A stretch of DNA of 64,000 nucleotides from positions 558,001 to 622,000 of the forward strand of contig JAQSEB010000155.1 in assembly GCA_030063045.1 (NCBI GenBank), written 5' to 3'. Source of the DNA: Pratylenchus scribneri. Its lineage: Eukaryota > Nematoda > Chromadorea > Rhabditida > Pratylenchidae. Below are positions 32,475 through 44,500 of the stretch, in pieces; position 1 is the first letter of the stretch; each line of letters starts with the position of its first letter. A program made the position numbers and the translations under genes. The notes under the pieces are model-generated. The model made no database searches and was not told the origin of the DNA. It saw nothing but the letters and a program-made list of their open reading frames with translations.

Positions 32475-34052
32475 TCAGAAGTAACTTTTCCAATAGGTGG
32501 ACAATCGTGATGTGTAGGCCGGTGGACGGTAGCTGTTATAGTGTCTGAGGTTGCTGGATTTACTGCTGTTGTGGAAATACCAAGGAACACTGTGAAAATA
32601 ATGTTTAAATAATTAAAATATAATGATAAGAGAAAATTCTCACGTATTAATGTGCGAAACACGCAAAAATCGATAATTTGATTGGGACCAGGGTTTGGTG
32701 GACAAATTGAAACTATGCTAAAAATTGAAGGAATTTAATAAAAATAAATAAAAATGGTTAGAATTCACCTCGCCAGACAAATAATTATAGCCGGAATAGG
32801 ATCGTCTTTCGGTCATCAATTTTGCCTCAGGCGCCATCACGGATGGCTGGAAATTTATTTTGGGAGTTTAGCTTGGAGTAAAATTGTGCAAAAATTACGG
32901 TATACAGAGGCTGAATGCCATAAACCCTTGTGTAGCTGCTCGGTCGCGAATAATGCTGATCTCGACCATAAATGTATCTGCATAAGCAGAATTATTTAAT
33001 GGAAAGCCCCAAATTTTTCCTCACTTGTAAATTGGATAGGACCAGGTTCTGGCTTGGAATATGTCATATTTTCGGACCTGCATTTGGAATAAAATTTACA
33101 CAAAAATACATTGGCAATAAGGTGGGGGAAGTTTCAATACAGCCATTCATTCATTACCTCCAACTTAGATGTTCTTTCTTTTGGTCATAGCTCAACGAGG
33201 CAATTGCCAATTTGGGAAGGCGATGTACCATTTTAAAGCCCAAGGTATCCTCTAAAAAGTGGCCTAATTTAATTTTATGAAATCCACCTTTACGAATAGT
33301 TACATGTCTCTGAGTAAAATGAACCCTATTTTTGGATTGAGTGAGGAAAAGCAGATCATTTTACAAAATGTTTTAATTTTTCGAAAAATTAATTAAGCCA
33401 CTTTTTAGAGGACATTCAGAACTTTCGAATGGCATATCGCCTCCTGAAATTGGCTATTGCCTTGTAGAGATATGGTCAAAAGAAAGGCCCAGGTATCAAA
33501 ACGGCGGTATTGAAATGCCCTGCAGTTTATTGATTAAACTTACCGGCTGATTTTCCTGATAATAGTTCACATTGCTGTGGTACGGTGCGGTCACAATGCC
33601 CAACGGGGAACGATAGCTGTCCACCGATCGAGAGCGCCTATCATTCCGGATGGTCTGTGAACAAGAAAATATGTTAATACTAGTGCGTTTCTGGTAAGGT
33701 ACCATTTTTTATTCTAAATTGTATTTTGTCCAAAATTAATTACCCTGAAGGGATTTGAATCCGAAACCTAAATTTTTGAAAAGTGAAGATCCCCTATGGT
33801 CAAAAAATTTTCAAAATGCGCATTCACCTCATATCCGGCCACATCCCGGACCGGGGTGAATGATCGGCGCACATTGCTGCAATACCGGTCCACATTGTCC
33901 ACTGGGGTATTCTCGCGAGACCATCTCGAAAGGTATTTTTCCCTAAAGAGAAATTATTTGTGTATTCTTCCAACATTTAGTTTGTGTTTTTCTCACTGAT
34001 AGCCATTGTAAAGGTCCATTGACCGGGATCGTCGAATTGTGCCGAAAGTCAT
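32475..34052 (-). CDS. Tyr/Arg/Ser-rich small protein, right copy
   Basis: Exon for exon the same as 21043-22620, from ATG 34052 to TGA 32475, about 225 residues. I see no coding differences. The only base change noticed in this interval (33199) is in the foldback element inside an intron. The 3' flank is the duplicated downstream sequence, now joined to the truncated end of the left PLC-L unit. The family is unrecognised (RRSRS-x-DxY motifs, Tyr-rich, no signal peptide). Confidence 0.8.
33174..33487 (+). mobile_element. Foldback MITE-like element, copy 1'
   Basis: Duplicate of 21742-22055 with one base difference (CAACGAGG here against CAACAAGG). Confidence 0.85.
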
Positions 34053-34922
34053 TTTCCCTTATATTTCCTTTTCGGTGGCACACAGCAACGACGACGATTT
34101 TCGCGACGAATTCGTCGTTCACTTTTTGTCCACTTTCTCTGAACCCTTTGAATGTTTTTTTTTATAATGCGCAACAAAAAATTGTGAGAAAAGTTGCAGC
34201 GGTTGGGAAAGGATTGATTCGGATGGAGGAGGAAAATTGAAGGAAGGGAGTTAAACGGAAGGAGGGCATGGCCTCAAGAAAGAGCCAGAGGCAAAAGCAT
34301 TTGGCCAATTTGGAGGGGGCGGCTGAAGATGAAGAGGCTCATCACGAATAAAAGAAGACAACAATTGCCGGGGGGAATTGTTTGAAGCCGATTATTTCTT
34401 CTATTCCCAATGGGCCAAAACCGTTTCTTCAATCTCGCGTTCTTCACTCACGTATTATTCGATTCGATTCCCCAACACAAATATTTCCATTCCCTCAAGC
34501 CGAACTGATTGTGTCGGACACACCAAGTGTTCCTTTTTCCTCCCATTCATTCACCTCTCATCATTTAGTGTGCTTCTTGAGTTTTGCTGCCAGTCCAATC
34601 AGCCAGCAGAAATCCCCGCCCACGGCTTTTCGCATCATAGACGGAGCACGGAGGCAATGGGAAATAGGAGAGATGGGAATGTGTTGTTTTCCCTCGAGGC
34701 GAAATTGTTGATCAGCAGAAACTTTCCCCAAAGGTTTAAATCCTCCCAAAGTGAAATATGATTGGATTGAAGGGGAAGAAGCAGGGATATAGCTAATCGA
34801 TTAGTTGCTTTTATTCAACCATTTTGTCCAATTGGCCAAAGGAAAAAGGCAAAGCATTTTTTGTTGGGGGATTTTCCATATCAAGTTTAAATAAATTTGT
34901 GTTTCACTTAATTCCTCCTTTT

Positions 34923-35356
34923 GCCTGTTTGTGTTTTCGACTTAAAATAATTCCGCCTGTTTTGTGTTTTCGACTTAAAATAATTCCGCCTGTTTGTGTT
35001 TTCGACTTAAAATAATTCCGCCTGTTTTGTGTTTTCGACTTAAAATAATTCCGCCTGTTTGTGTTTTCGACTTAGAATAATTCCGCCTGTTTGTGTTTTC
35101 GACGTAGAATAATTCCGCCTGATTTGTATTTTCGCTTAGAATAATTCCGCCTGATTTGTGTTTTCGCTTAGAATAATTCCGCCTGATTTGTGTTTTCGAC
35201 TTAGAATAATTCCGCCTGTTTTGTGTTTTCGCTTAAAATAATTCCGCCTGTTTTGTGTTTTCGACTTAAAATAATTCCGCCTGTTTGTGTTTTCGACTTA
35301 GAATAATTCCGCCTGTTTTGTGTTTTCGCTTAAAATAATTCCGCCTGTTTGTGTTT
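34923..35356. repeat. 33-bp minisatellite, array A'
   Basis: Duplicate of array A at the same length. The constant 11432-bp shift on both sides shows there was no gain or loss of units. Confidence 0.95.
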
Positions 35357-35531
35357 CAATCAAAATTTCACATGAAAAATTGAGCTAAAAATTCATTCAC
35401 CAAAATAATGCTAAGAAGAAAATAAAAATATGACACAAATCGTATTTGGCGCATTTTGTACAAAAAAAATATTGAGAGGAGGATTTGGAATTGGGGGAAT
35501 TGAGATCATCTTTGTAAGCTCTTCTTTGTTT

Positions 35532-38500
35532 TTAAACAGTTTCTTCCGCCAATAATGTAGCCGGCTCCGTCGTTGGGTCGACAAGCACCGAAAGGAGGCG
35601 GCCACTTTCCACAGTTTGCACCAAAATTTGACGGGCATCCATGAATGTGCTTTGCATCAAACCCAATTGGGCCTTGAGAAGGCGAAGATTCCAAGCAAAA
35701 TTCTCCTGAGCTCGACTGACAAAATATGAATAAATGGTTTTTAAAAAGAGGAAAGAGAATGCTCACGTTGCCTTCTGGCCTTTCAGGCCAGCATCCGCTG
35801 CCAATTGTTGTAATTCACCGGCAATATCGGCCACTCGTTTGGTCGATTCCGACAATGAAATATACAAAGATTCGGAATGTTGGCTGATTGTCTGGTTTGG
35901 GAAATGGAAGTGGGTAATTGGCATAATGAAGGGGAATGAAAACCGAGCAATGGGTGAGAAGGGCATCCAATGCGGAAAATGCTTTATGCAATGATTCGGG
36001 CACATTTGGGCCTGTGGGCGCATTCAGCACCAAACACTAAAGAAAAAAATAAAAATATATTTGTTTTAGGCCATGCATTTACGTATTCATTTTTGCGCAA
36101 AATCGTGAATGGTTTTGCCGGCTCCTCCACTCCGCCATTTGCCGCTTCAGTGTTATTGTAGCCAATTGCTGAAGGGCAAATTCAAAAATATATTTACCGA
36201 AAAACCCTCCTTCCCAATTTTTAGAAGATAATTCACTAACTGAGTCATTCTTTTGGCCAATAGCTTAACGAGGAACTCTGGTCAATTTAGGAAGGCGATA
36301 TATCTTTTCGAAGCATAAAGTGTCCTGTAAAAAGTGGCCTAATTTAATCTTATAGGAAATCTAATTTTACAAAAATGTTCATGTATTTGAGTGTAAAAAC
36401 TCAAATTTTCTGATTGATTGAGGAAAATCAATTTATTTCCTAAAATGTTTTCAAATTAGATAAGCCACCTTTTAGAAGACATTTAGGGCTTTAAAATTCT
36501 ATATAGTCTTCCCAAATTGGTTGCTTCCTTGTCAAGCTATGGCCAAAAGAATAGCTCATGTACTCAATTGAATACGGTACTGAATCCTCGCTTTCCAATC
36601 CCCCACCTTCTTTCATGGCCCTCCCATGTAATTTGACTATTCCCTGTCGCATTGTTCCGGCTGCGCCAATTCCACTCTCTTCCATCCACCCATTCATGGC
36701 CGCCTCCATTGCGGCTTTCAGTTCAATGAATTGGACTAATGAGCCGGTTGCCGCCTTGAACATGTCATCCATTGTTCGAATGCCAACTGTCTTCATCCCA
36801 GTTTGTACTCGGCTCATCTTCCGACGCACTGACATTCCGCGTTTTTTCGGTTTCTAAACCAGAACAAAATGAATCCGCCAATTCACGCTTAATTTATTGG
36901 CATTTTTAATGAGGCTTAATTCAATTAAAGGCTTGGTATCATTTGATTGTGTTTTAACAATTATATTGAGTGTAAATGATTTATTTATTTCAAGCGAAAA
37001 AGCAAATAAAAGTTGAAATTTTTTTCTTAAAAAATTAGAAAGTGAACATAAAATAGGTTGAATTATTAGATGAAACACAAAACAGGCGGAATTATTAGAT
37101 GAAACACAAAACAGGCGGAATTATTAGATGAAACACAAACAGGCGGAATTATTCTAAGCGAAAACACAAATAGGCGGAATTATTCTAAGCGAAAACACAA
37201 AACAGGCGGAATTATTCTAAGTCGAAAACACAAATAGGCGGAATTATTCTAAGCGAAAACACAAAACAGGCGGAATTATTCTAAGTCGAAAACACAAAAC
37301 AGGCGGAATTATTCTAAGTCGAAAACACAAAACAGGCGGAATTATTCTAAGTCGAAAACACAAAACAGGCGGAATTATTCTAAGTCGAAAACACGAAACA
37401 GGCGGAATTATTCTAAGTCGAAAACACAAAACAGGCGGAATTATTCTAAGTCGAAAACACAAAACAGGCGGAATTATTCTAAGTCGAAAACACAAACAGG
37501 CGGAATTATTCTAAGTCGAAAACACAAAACAGGCGGAATTATTCTAAGTCGAAAACACAAACAGGCGGAATTATTTTAAGTCGAAAACACAAAACAGGCG
37601 GAATTATTCTAAGTCGAAAACACAAACAGGCGGAATTATTTTAAGTCGAAAACACAAAACAGGCGGAATTATTCTAAGTCGAAAACACAAACAGGCGGAA
37701 TTATTTTAAGTCGAAAACACAAAACAGGCGGAATTATTCTAAGTCGAAAACACAAACAGGCGGAATTATTTTAAGTCGAAAACACAAAACAGGCGGAATT
37801 ATTCTAAGTCGAAAACACAAAACAGGCGGAATTATTCTAAGTCGAAAACACAAACAGATAGAATTGGAATAAATACTAATGTCTCATTGAACTATAAACC
37901 AAAACCAATACAGGTATAAAATATCCTATTTAGAAGTTACAATTGCCGCTCCCCATTCCCTCTTTTATGGCTTACCCCTCCTCCTCGTCTATTTGTGATG
38001 GCAATATGCACAAAAAGTGTACTATTCTCGATTGGGTCTCCTTCATTGTTCAGTAGGGGAATATGCCGATAACCGGATTGAAGACATTCAAATGGAATTG
38101 TGTATTGGCCAATGAAATCATCGCCAATGAAATCGTCATCCAGGACCAGGAAACGGACAAGGGCCTAAAAAATTGGGAAATTGGATACAAATTTTGAATT
38201 CCACCCAACCAATTCAGGCATGGAAATGGTGAATTGGAAGCTTTCATCAAATGTTGGATTAAAACTGTCATTTCGCACAGTTTTCGTCCTTTCCTCCGCA
38301 CAATCCGCTGGTATACCGAAAACTTCAAGCACAACGAATGGATCCAAGCCGGTGTCCCCTTTGGCGGTGGATGCCCGGGGCCTGGGCAATTGTTGGGCTG
38401 ACAAAATTTTCAGATGCAAAATTTGTGGTTGGCCAGGGTGCCTTCGGCCACTACCATCGCCTTCTTCATTTCCGGCATCAATAATTTCACCTGCATCGCA

Positions 38501-41500
38501 CATTTCCAATGGCTTCAGCACATATCCGCATCCTCCATTGGCCAAGAATTTGCCCTTTAAATTAATTGGGTTGACATTTTCAAAATAATTTAAAGAATAA
38601 AAACTCAAACTTAAGTTAGCCAAAACTAAGTTTTAAACCAGGCATTTATCTAATAATCATTGAACATTAGTTCGAATCGTAAATGGCCATAATTTGGGTT
38701 TGTAAGCCCCAAATCTATTAACAATATTCTCTTCTATTTTGTCAATGTTTTCCCCTCCTCCTTTTTACTTCCTGTAAATCCATCATTAGGCCCGGGGTTT
38801 GATAATTGAGCGCAACAAATTGGAAGCCAAAATTCCAAAATTCTTGAGGATTCAAATTGGATGAATCAATTCGCTGTGGATTTGGGATAATTCGGAATGG
38901 CAAATTCCGATAGAGGCAATTTGGCTGGGAATGGACAAGGCGAATGCTGAAGAAAAATTGCGTTTTTGGGAATTGAATTTATGCAAACTGACCAATCACT
39001 TTCGGTGATGGAAACAATATTGCGCCGAGGGGAGACTGAAAATATAATTGGAAATTATCAAAAGATGGAGAATTTTCCGCTCTATTAAACCATATCAAAA
39101 TTGTCAAAAATGGGTTTGATTGAAGAGAGTTATGAATGCTCAAAAATTGTGGCCTCCTTTTCTTAGTAGGGGGCAAAGGGAAGGGAAACAATAGCCTTCC
39201 TCAAAAAAGGCATCCCTGCCATTGGTGATTGGCTGATTGATAGTTTGATAGATAGGCAGGGAAGTGCTCTCTGCTACTACCGTATTTTCTCCCATACCCT
39301 TAATCAACGAGAGAACATTCAATGTACCCTCGAGGCTTAATCACTTCCTTCAAACAACCATGTTCATATTCATTTGTTTTTGAAAGCCTATAACTCATCA
39401 AGGATTGGACCGAATTTGATTATCTTGGTATGCTTTGATAGAGGCGAAAATATTCTATTTAAGGATATAAAAATATTTTAAAATTTTTTAATTTAAGCAA
39501 GAAAAAGATAAAAAGATTAAATTCTAAATTGATCTAGATTGCCGTTGTAATAAATTCACATAATTCATCTCAAACAAAATCATTTATGACAATTTTGGTA
39601 TCATTTTATAGCATAGAGATTTGTCTATTCAATAAAATAAAAAATTATTTGATTAACCACTAATTTTTATACTTAATTTTCAATTTTTTTAAGGCCTTTC
39701 TATTTCAATAATTTTACGCCATTTTTTGAGATATAATTCCACGAGGCAATAACCAATTCGAGATGGCGATATGTCATTGGAAAGTTCAAAGTTTCCTCTC
39801 TATAGAATTATCTAATTTAATTTTATGAAATTAAACTTTACAAAAAGTTACATGTTTTTGAGTTTAATGAACCAGGATTTTCTTATTGAGATGAGGAAAA
39901 GCCGCTTATTTTGCAATGTTTTAAGTTTTCAAAAAATAAATTATAAGCCACTTTTTAGAGGACATTTTAGTCTTTCGAATGGTAATAATGCCTTCCAAAA
40001 TTGGTCGATTCCTTGTTGATCTATGATCAAAAGGACGACCCAGATACCCAATCGGCTATTCAATCGTCCCATTTCTAAATATTCTGGCATTGGCACACCC
40101 AAAAGCACTCACATTTTGCCAAATCATTTGCATCATATGCCCGGCCAAAAACAGCGAATGGCGCAATCAAATCGCGCAGTTCCCGAAGCAGGGGCATTCG
40201 TCTCCTTGTAATTCCCCCACATTCCCCATTTCCCAGCACCAAATCCGCGGATTCCTCCTCCTCATCCACTTCGCCAATTTCGGCATCGCCTTCATAGCGT
40301 GGACCCTTTTTGGAGTGAATTTAATTATTTTTTACATATTTTTGTTGGCTCACCGAAAGAATAATTTTATTGAGGAATTTTTTGGGCGTTGCCACCTCTT
40401 TCGACCAATCCGTCGAATCCAGTGCCGGCCTGTACAATCGAGGGCCCAACTTTGCCTCCAACAAATTCAGCAATCGACGTTGCCAATCCAATGAATGTAA
40501 ATGCAGTTCAAGCCGAATGAAGAGGGGAAACCTTTTTTGGAAAGAGGAATAAAATTGAAGTGATGTTTGGGGAAGGTGATTTAGCTTTTTGGTCATAAAT
40601 CAGCTAGGTATTGGCCAATCCAGTAAAGTTATATACCATTTGAAAGGCCGGATATTCCTCTATAAAATGGCTATAAATATAATTTCGCCATTTCTAAATT
40701 AAAAAGATTTAGAAGTCTAACTTTATTGGAACGGGAATAATTTGAGTTATTCGGAAAGAAATGCAATTTCCCTTATACCATTAAGTAGTTCATGAATTAT
40801 AATAAAGTGAATTCTATAGAAGATATTTAAGGCTTTCGGATGATATAATAATTTCCTAAATTAGCCAAAAACTCGCTGAGATATGAAAAAAAAAACAAAT
40901 GGTTTATGAAAGGGTAAAGAAATGAAGTGATGTATAGGAATGCTCATAGATTTTTGGCCATAATTCAGCGAAAGAATTGGCCAATCTGGGAAAATGATAT
41001 ACCATTTAAAAGGCCGGATATTCCTCTATAAAATGCTACAAATTTAACTTTGAATTTCAATATTAAAAATAATTTTATAAGTTTAAATTTTTAAGAATAT
41101 GAATAATTTGAGTTGATGGGGGAAATGCAATTTGCTTTAAATAATTTAGTAATTAAAAAATTTTGATTAAAGCTATTTTATAGAAACATTTAGGGCTTTC
41201 AAATGATATATAGCTTTCCAGGATTTGGTAATTCCTCACTGAGATATCAACCAAAAACGCAAATGGCTTATGAGAGAATCCACCACACCTGGTCCTTTCG
41301 AAAGCCAATTCCGAAATTATTTCCAACACTTCGCCCACAGCCAATTTACTCGTCAATGTTCCACCGTTGAAAATGACCGGCTCTTGGCCACCCACATCCG
41401 GCTCCCAAACGTCCAATTCAATGTAGCGACTGAAATTTGGAAAAATGATTGCCAAAATATTCCAAAAATCTTTTAATTTCTAGGCCATTCTTTTGGCCAT

Positions 41501-44500
41501 ATTTCAATAAGGAAGCAACCAATTTGGGAAGGCTATATGTCATTTAAAAGCCCTAAATGTCCTCGAAAAAGTGGCAATAATAATTTTTGTCAACTTAAAA
41601 TATTTTAGGAAATAATTGGATTTTCCTCTCACTCAATTAGAAAATCCGGGTTTATTAAGCTCAAAGACATGTAACTTTTTGTAAATTTGGATTTCATAAA
41701 ATTTAATGTGGCCACCTTTTAAAGGACACTTTGGGCTTTCGAATGGCATATAGCCTTCCCAGATTGGCTATAGCCTCTTTGAGTAAGGCCAGAATGAATT
41801 CTCAGATATTGAAATGTCTTCTAATATTCATTCATAAATAAAATACTAGTAGCCCCTCCTGATTTTGACTCAAATATTCAATATATTCTCCTCATTTTGA
41901 TGGGTAAAATTTTCATAAATATTTACTCCTCCCTCAATCCCCCACCAATTCCTCTTCAACGCGGCCATATATCCATCCAATGAGCTGGGCCCTTTCAGCT
42001 GATCCTCCACCAAATATGTGTTGAATGAGGTGGCCACAAAATAATGGCCAAAAGGTCGGCCCATTTCCTGGCAAACTTGTAAATGTGCCGGATCGAATGC
42101 GGCATTCGCCTGGGAATGCAAATAATTGGAGAATCCGTCCACGGTCATCATATTCAGTTCACGGGCCTCCGGCGATGGCTCACATTGGTCAATGATATTC
42201 TCACAAAAATCCGCCGAAATGCCGGACAAACCCTGTTCAGTCTCCAAAAACAATTGCAAATCCTAAAATTGCCAATATTTTGTATTTTAAAATGAATTTT
42301 GTTGAGGACATTTGTGTTCAAATAATCCTTGTTCGCATATCGGACCATGAGAAAGTAAATTTCTGGCCGGGTGGCCAAATCTTTGAATATTTCAATGAAT
42401 TGTGCTTCGTCAATTCGGCCTCGCTGCTGTTCGTTTATGGCCGCCAAACTTGTTTCCTTCAAAAATGAAGGGAATCAATCCAAATCAAAAGAGGTCATTT
42501 TAGTTTCGCCAAGTGAATACCTTGGTTTATTTTGGCCATAGCTCAATAAGGAAGTAATCAATTTAGGAAGGCAATATGCCATTTGAAAGCCATAAATACC
42601 CCTCTAAAAAGTGGCCATTCTATTTTTTTGTTAACTTAAATTCTTTTGTAAAATAAGCGGATTTTCCCCCATTCAATCAGAAAATTCCAAGTTTGATACA
42701 TTCAATGACATGAAACCTTTTGTAAATTTGGAATTCAAAAAATGTAAATAAGCCACATTTTAGAGGACAATTTTGACTATTAAAAGGTATTTAGCCTTCC
42801 TGAATTGGTTATTGCTTCGCTGAACAACAGGCCAAAAAGATCTACCCAAGTGCTAAAAAGTCCCCAACCCCTAATCAAACAAAAATTCCGCCCATCAAAT
42901 TAGTATATTTTTACTTACTTTGACTTTGTGCTTTATTCTGGCCAACAGAAGACGGGAATTCAATGAGCGAATGAGGCGAACGGCGGATTTCTCGCTGATA
43001 TATCCCTTCCCATCTTGATCGCATTCTTTGAATGCGTTCGATAGCCATCTTTCTCGAAGATTTGCCGGCGACGCATATTGGCCCCCTCTTTCCCCATCCG
43101 CTGATGTGCCAATTGGCGAACCGTTGGCCAATGCCATCAGTCCGGTCACCTTAAATTAATGAATTTAATCGATGGAATATTTGGATTGGACAATGGGAAA
43201 AGGGGACATTTTGCAGTGTAAAATTTAAAATTTGATAAGGAATAATGAATTAATTTGGCACATAACTAATCTCAAACAAAATCATTTATGGCAATTTTAG
43301 TACCATTTTATAGTGCAAAGATTTTCCTATCCAATCATATCAAAAATGCATTGAAAAATATTTCCAATTTTTAAAATTAATTTGAAAATTTCTTTGATTT
43401 ATATTATTTCAATACCCCACATTTTTTTGGCCATAACTCAGTTAGGCAAAAACCAATTTAGGAATGCAATATACCAATGGAAAGCCAAAAGTGTCCTCTG
43501 CAACATGGCCTATTTTAATTTTATCAAAAATTGAAGCATCTTGTGTGAATAAGCAATTTTTCTCCTCATCAAAAACAAAGGGAAAGGGAAGGAAAGGAAG
43601 GAAGGGAAAAGGATAGGTGATTGGACAATGGCCTCAAGGCATTTTCCTGTCGCTGGCTGCTGATTGGTTGCTCTGTGGGCTACCATATTTTCCCTTTTTT
43701 TAATCAACGAATGGCATTCGACATGTCCTTAAGGAATTTCAACCAAATTAATCCCTTTTTTGAAGTAACCAATTAAAATTTATCTATTTTAAAAGCTCAT
43801 AACTCAGCAATGGATGAATCGATTTTGGTGATCTTAGTATCATTTAATAGAGGGGAAAATGCTATATTTAATTTGATAAAGATTAATTTTAAATCATCAA
43901 ATTAAGAGAAAAAAAGATAAATTAAAAATCAAATATTTCATCAGCCAAATATATTTTCTTTTGAGAAAAAGCCGCTTATTTTACTAAAATTATAATTTTC
44001 AATAACATTAGAATATCCACTTTTTAGAGGACATTTTGGGCTTTCCAATGGCATATCGCCTTCCAAAATTGATTACTTTCTTGTTGAGTTATGGCCAAAA
44101 GAATGGTTCACTGGTATTCAATTATCCTATTTTGCATAAAAGTTCAAAAATGGATTAAATTTAGGACTAAATTTATTAATGTTTATTTAATAAATTTGAA
44201 CATGAATCGAATTGGAATTAAGCTCAGGAACTCAGGATTAGATATTTATAAATGAGACACTGAGGAAATAAGAAATATTCCCGCTTACCCAAATGTTTGC
44301 ATCGCCCGGATTCAATGCAATCAAATCCAAGCATTCATAATCATCGCCGTGAATGATGGAGAAGGCGCATTCCTCCTATCAAAATTAATAATTATATAGA
44401 TAATCCTCCTCCAATACATTTATTTCGGGCGCAATTGCCGCCTCCGTCACCCTCAACAATTCCGAATTCCAACCGACACGGACTTCCTTGATTGAATCGA

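Larger units (their letters stand above)
32155..43620. repeat. Tandem duplication 1, right unit (11.5 kb)
   Basis: A direct copy of 20723-32154, 33 bp longer through one extra minisatellite unit in array B'. Its right edge (43620) runs without a break into the 5' exons of PLC-L, so this unit is in the ancestral arrangement at that side. The left unit is ancestral at the neuferricin side. Confidence 0.97.
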
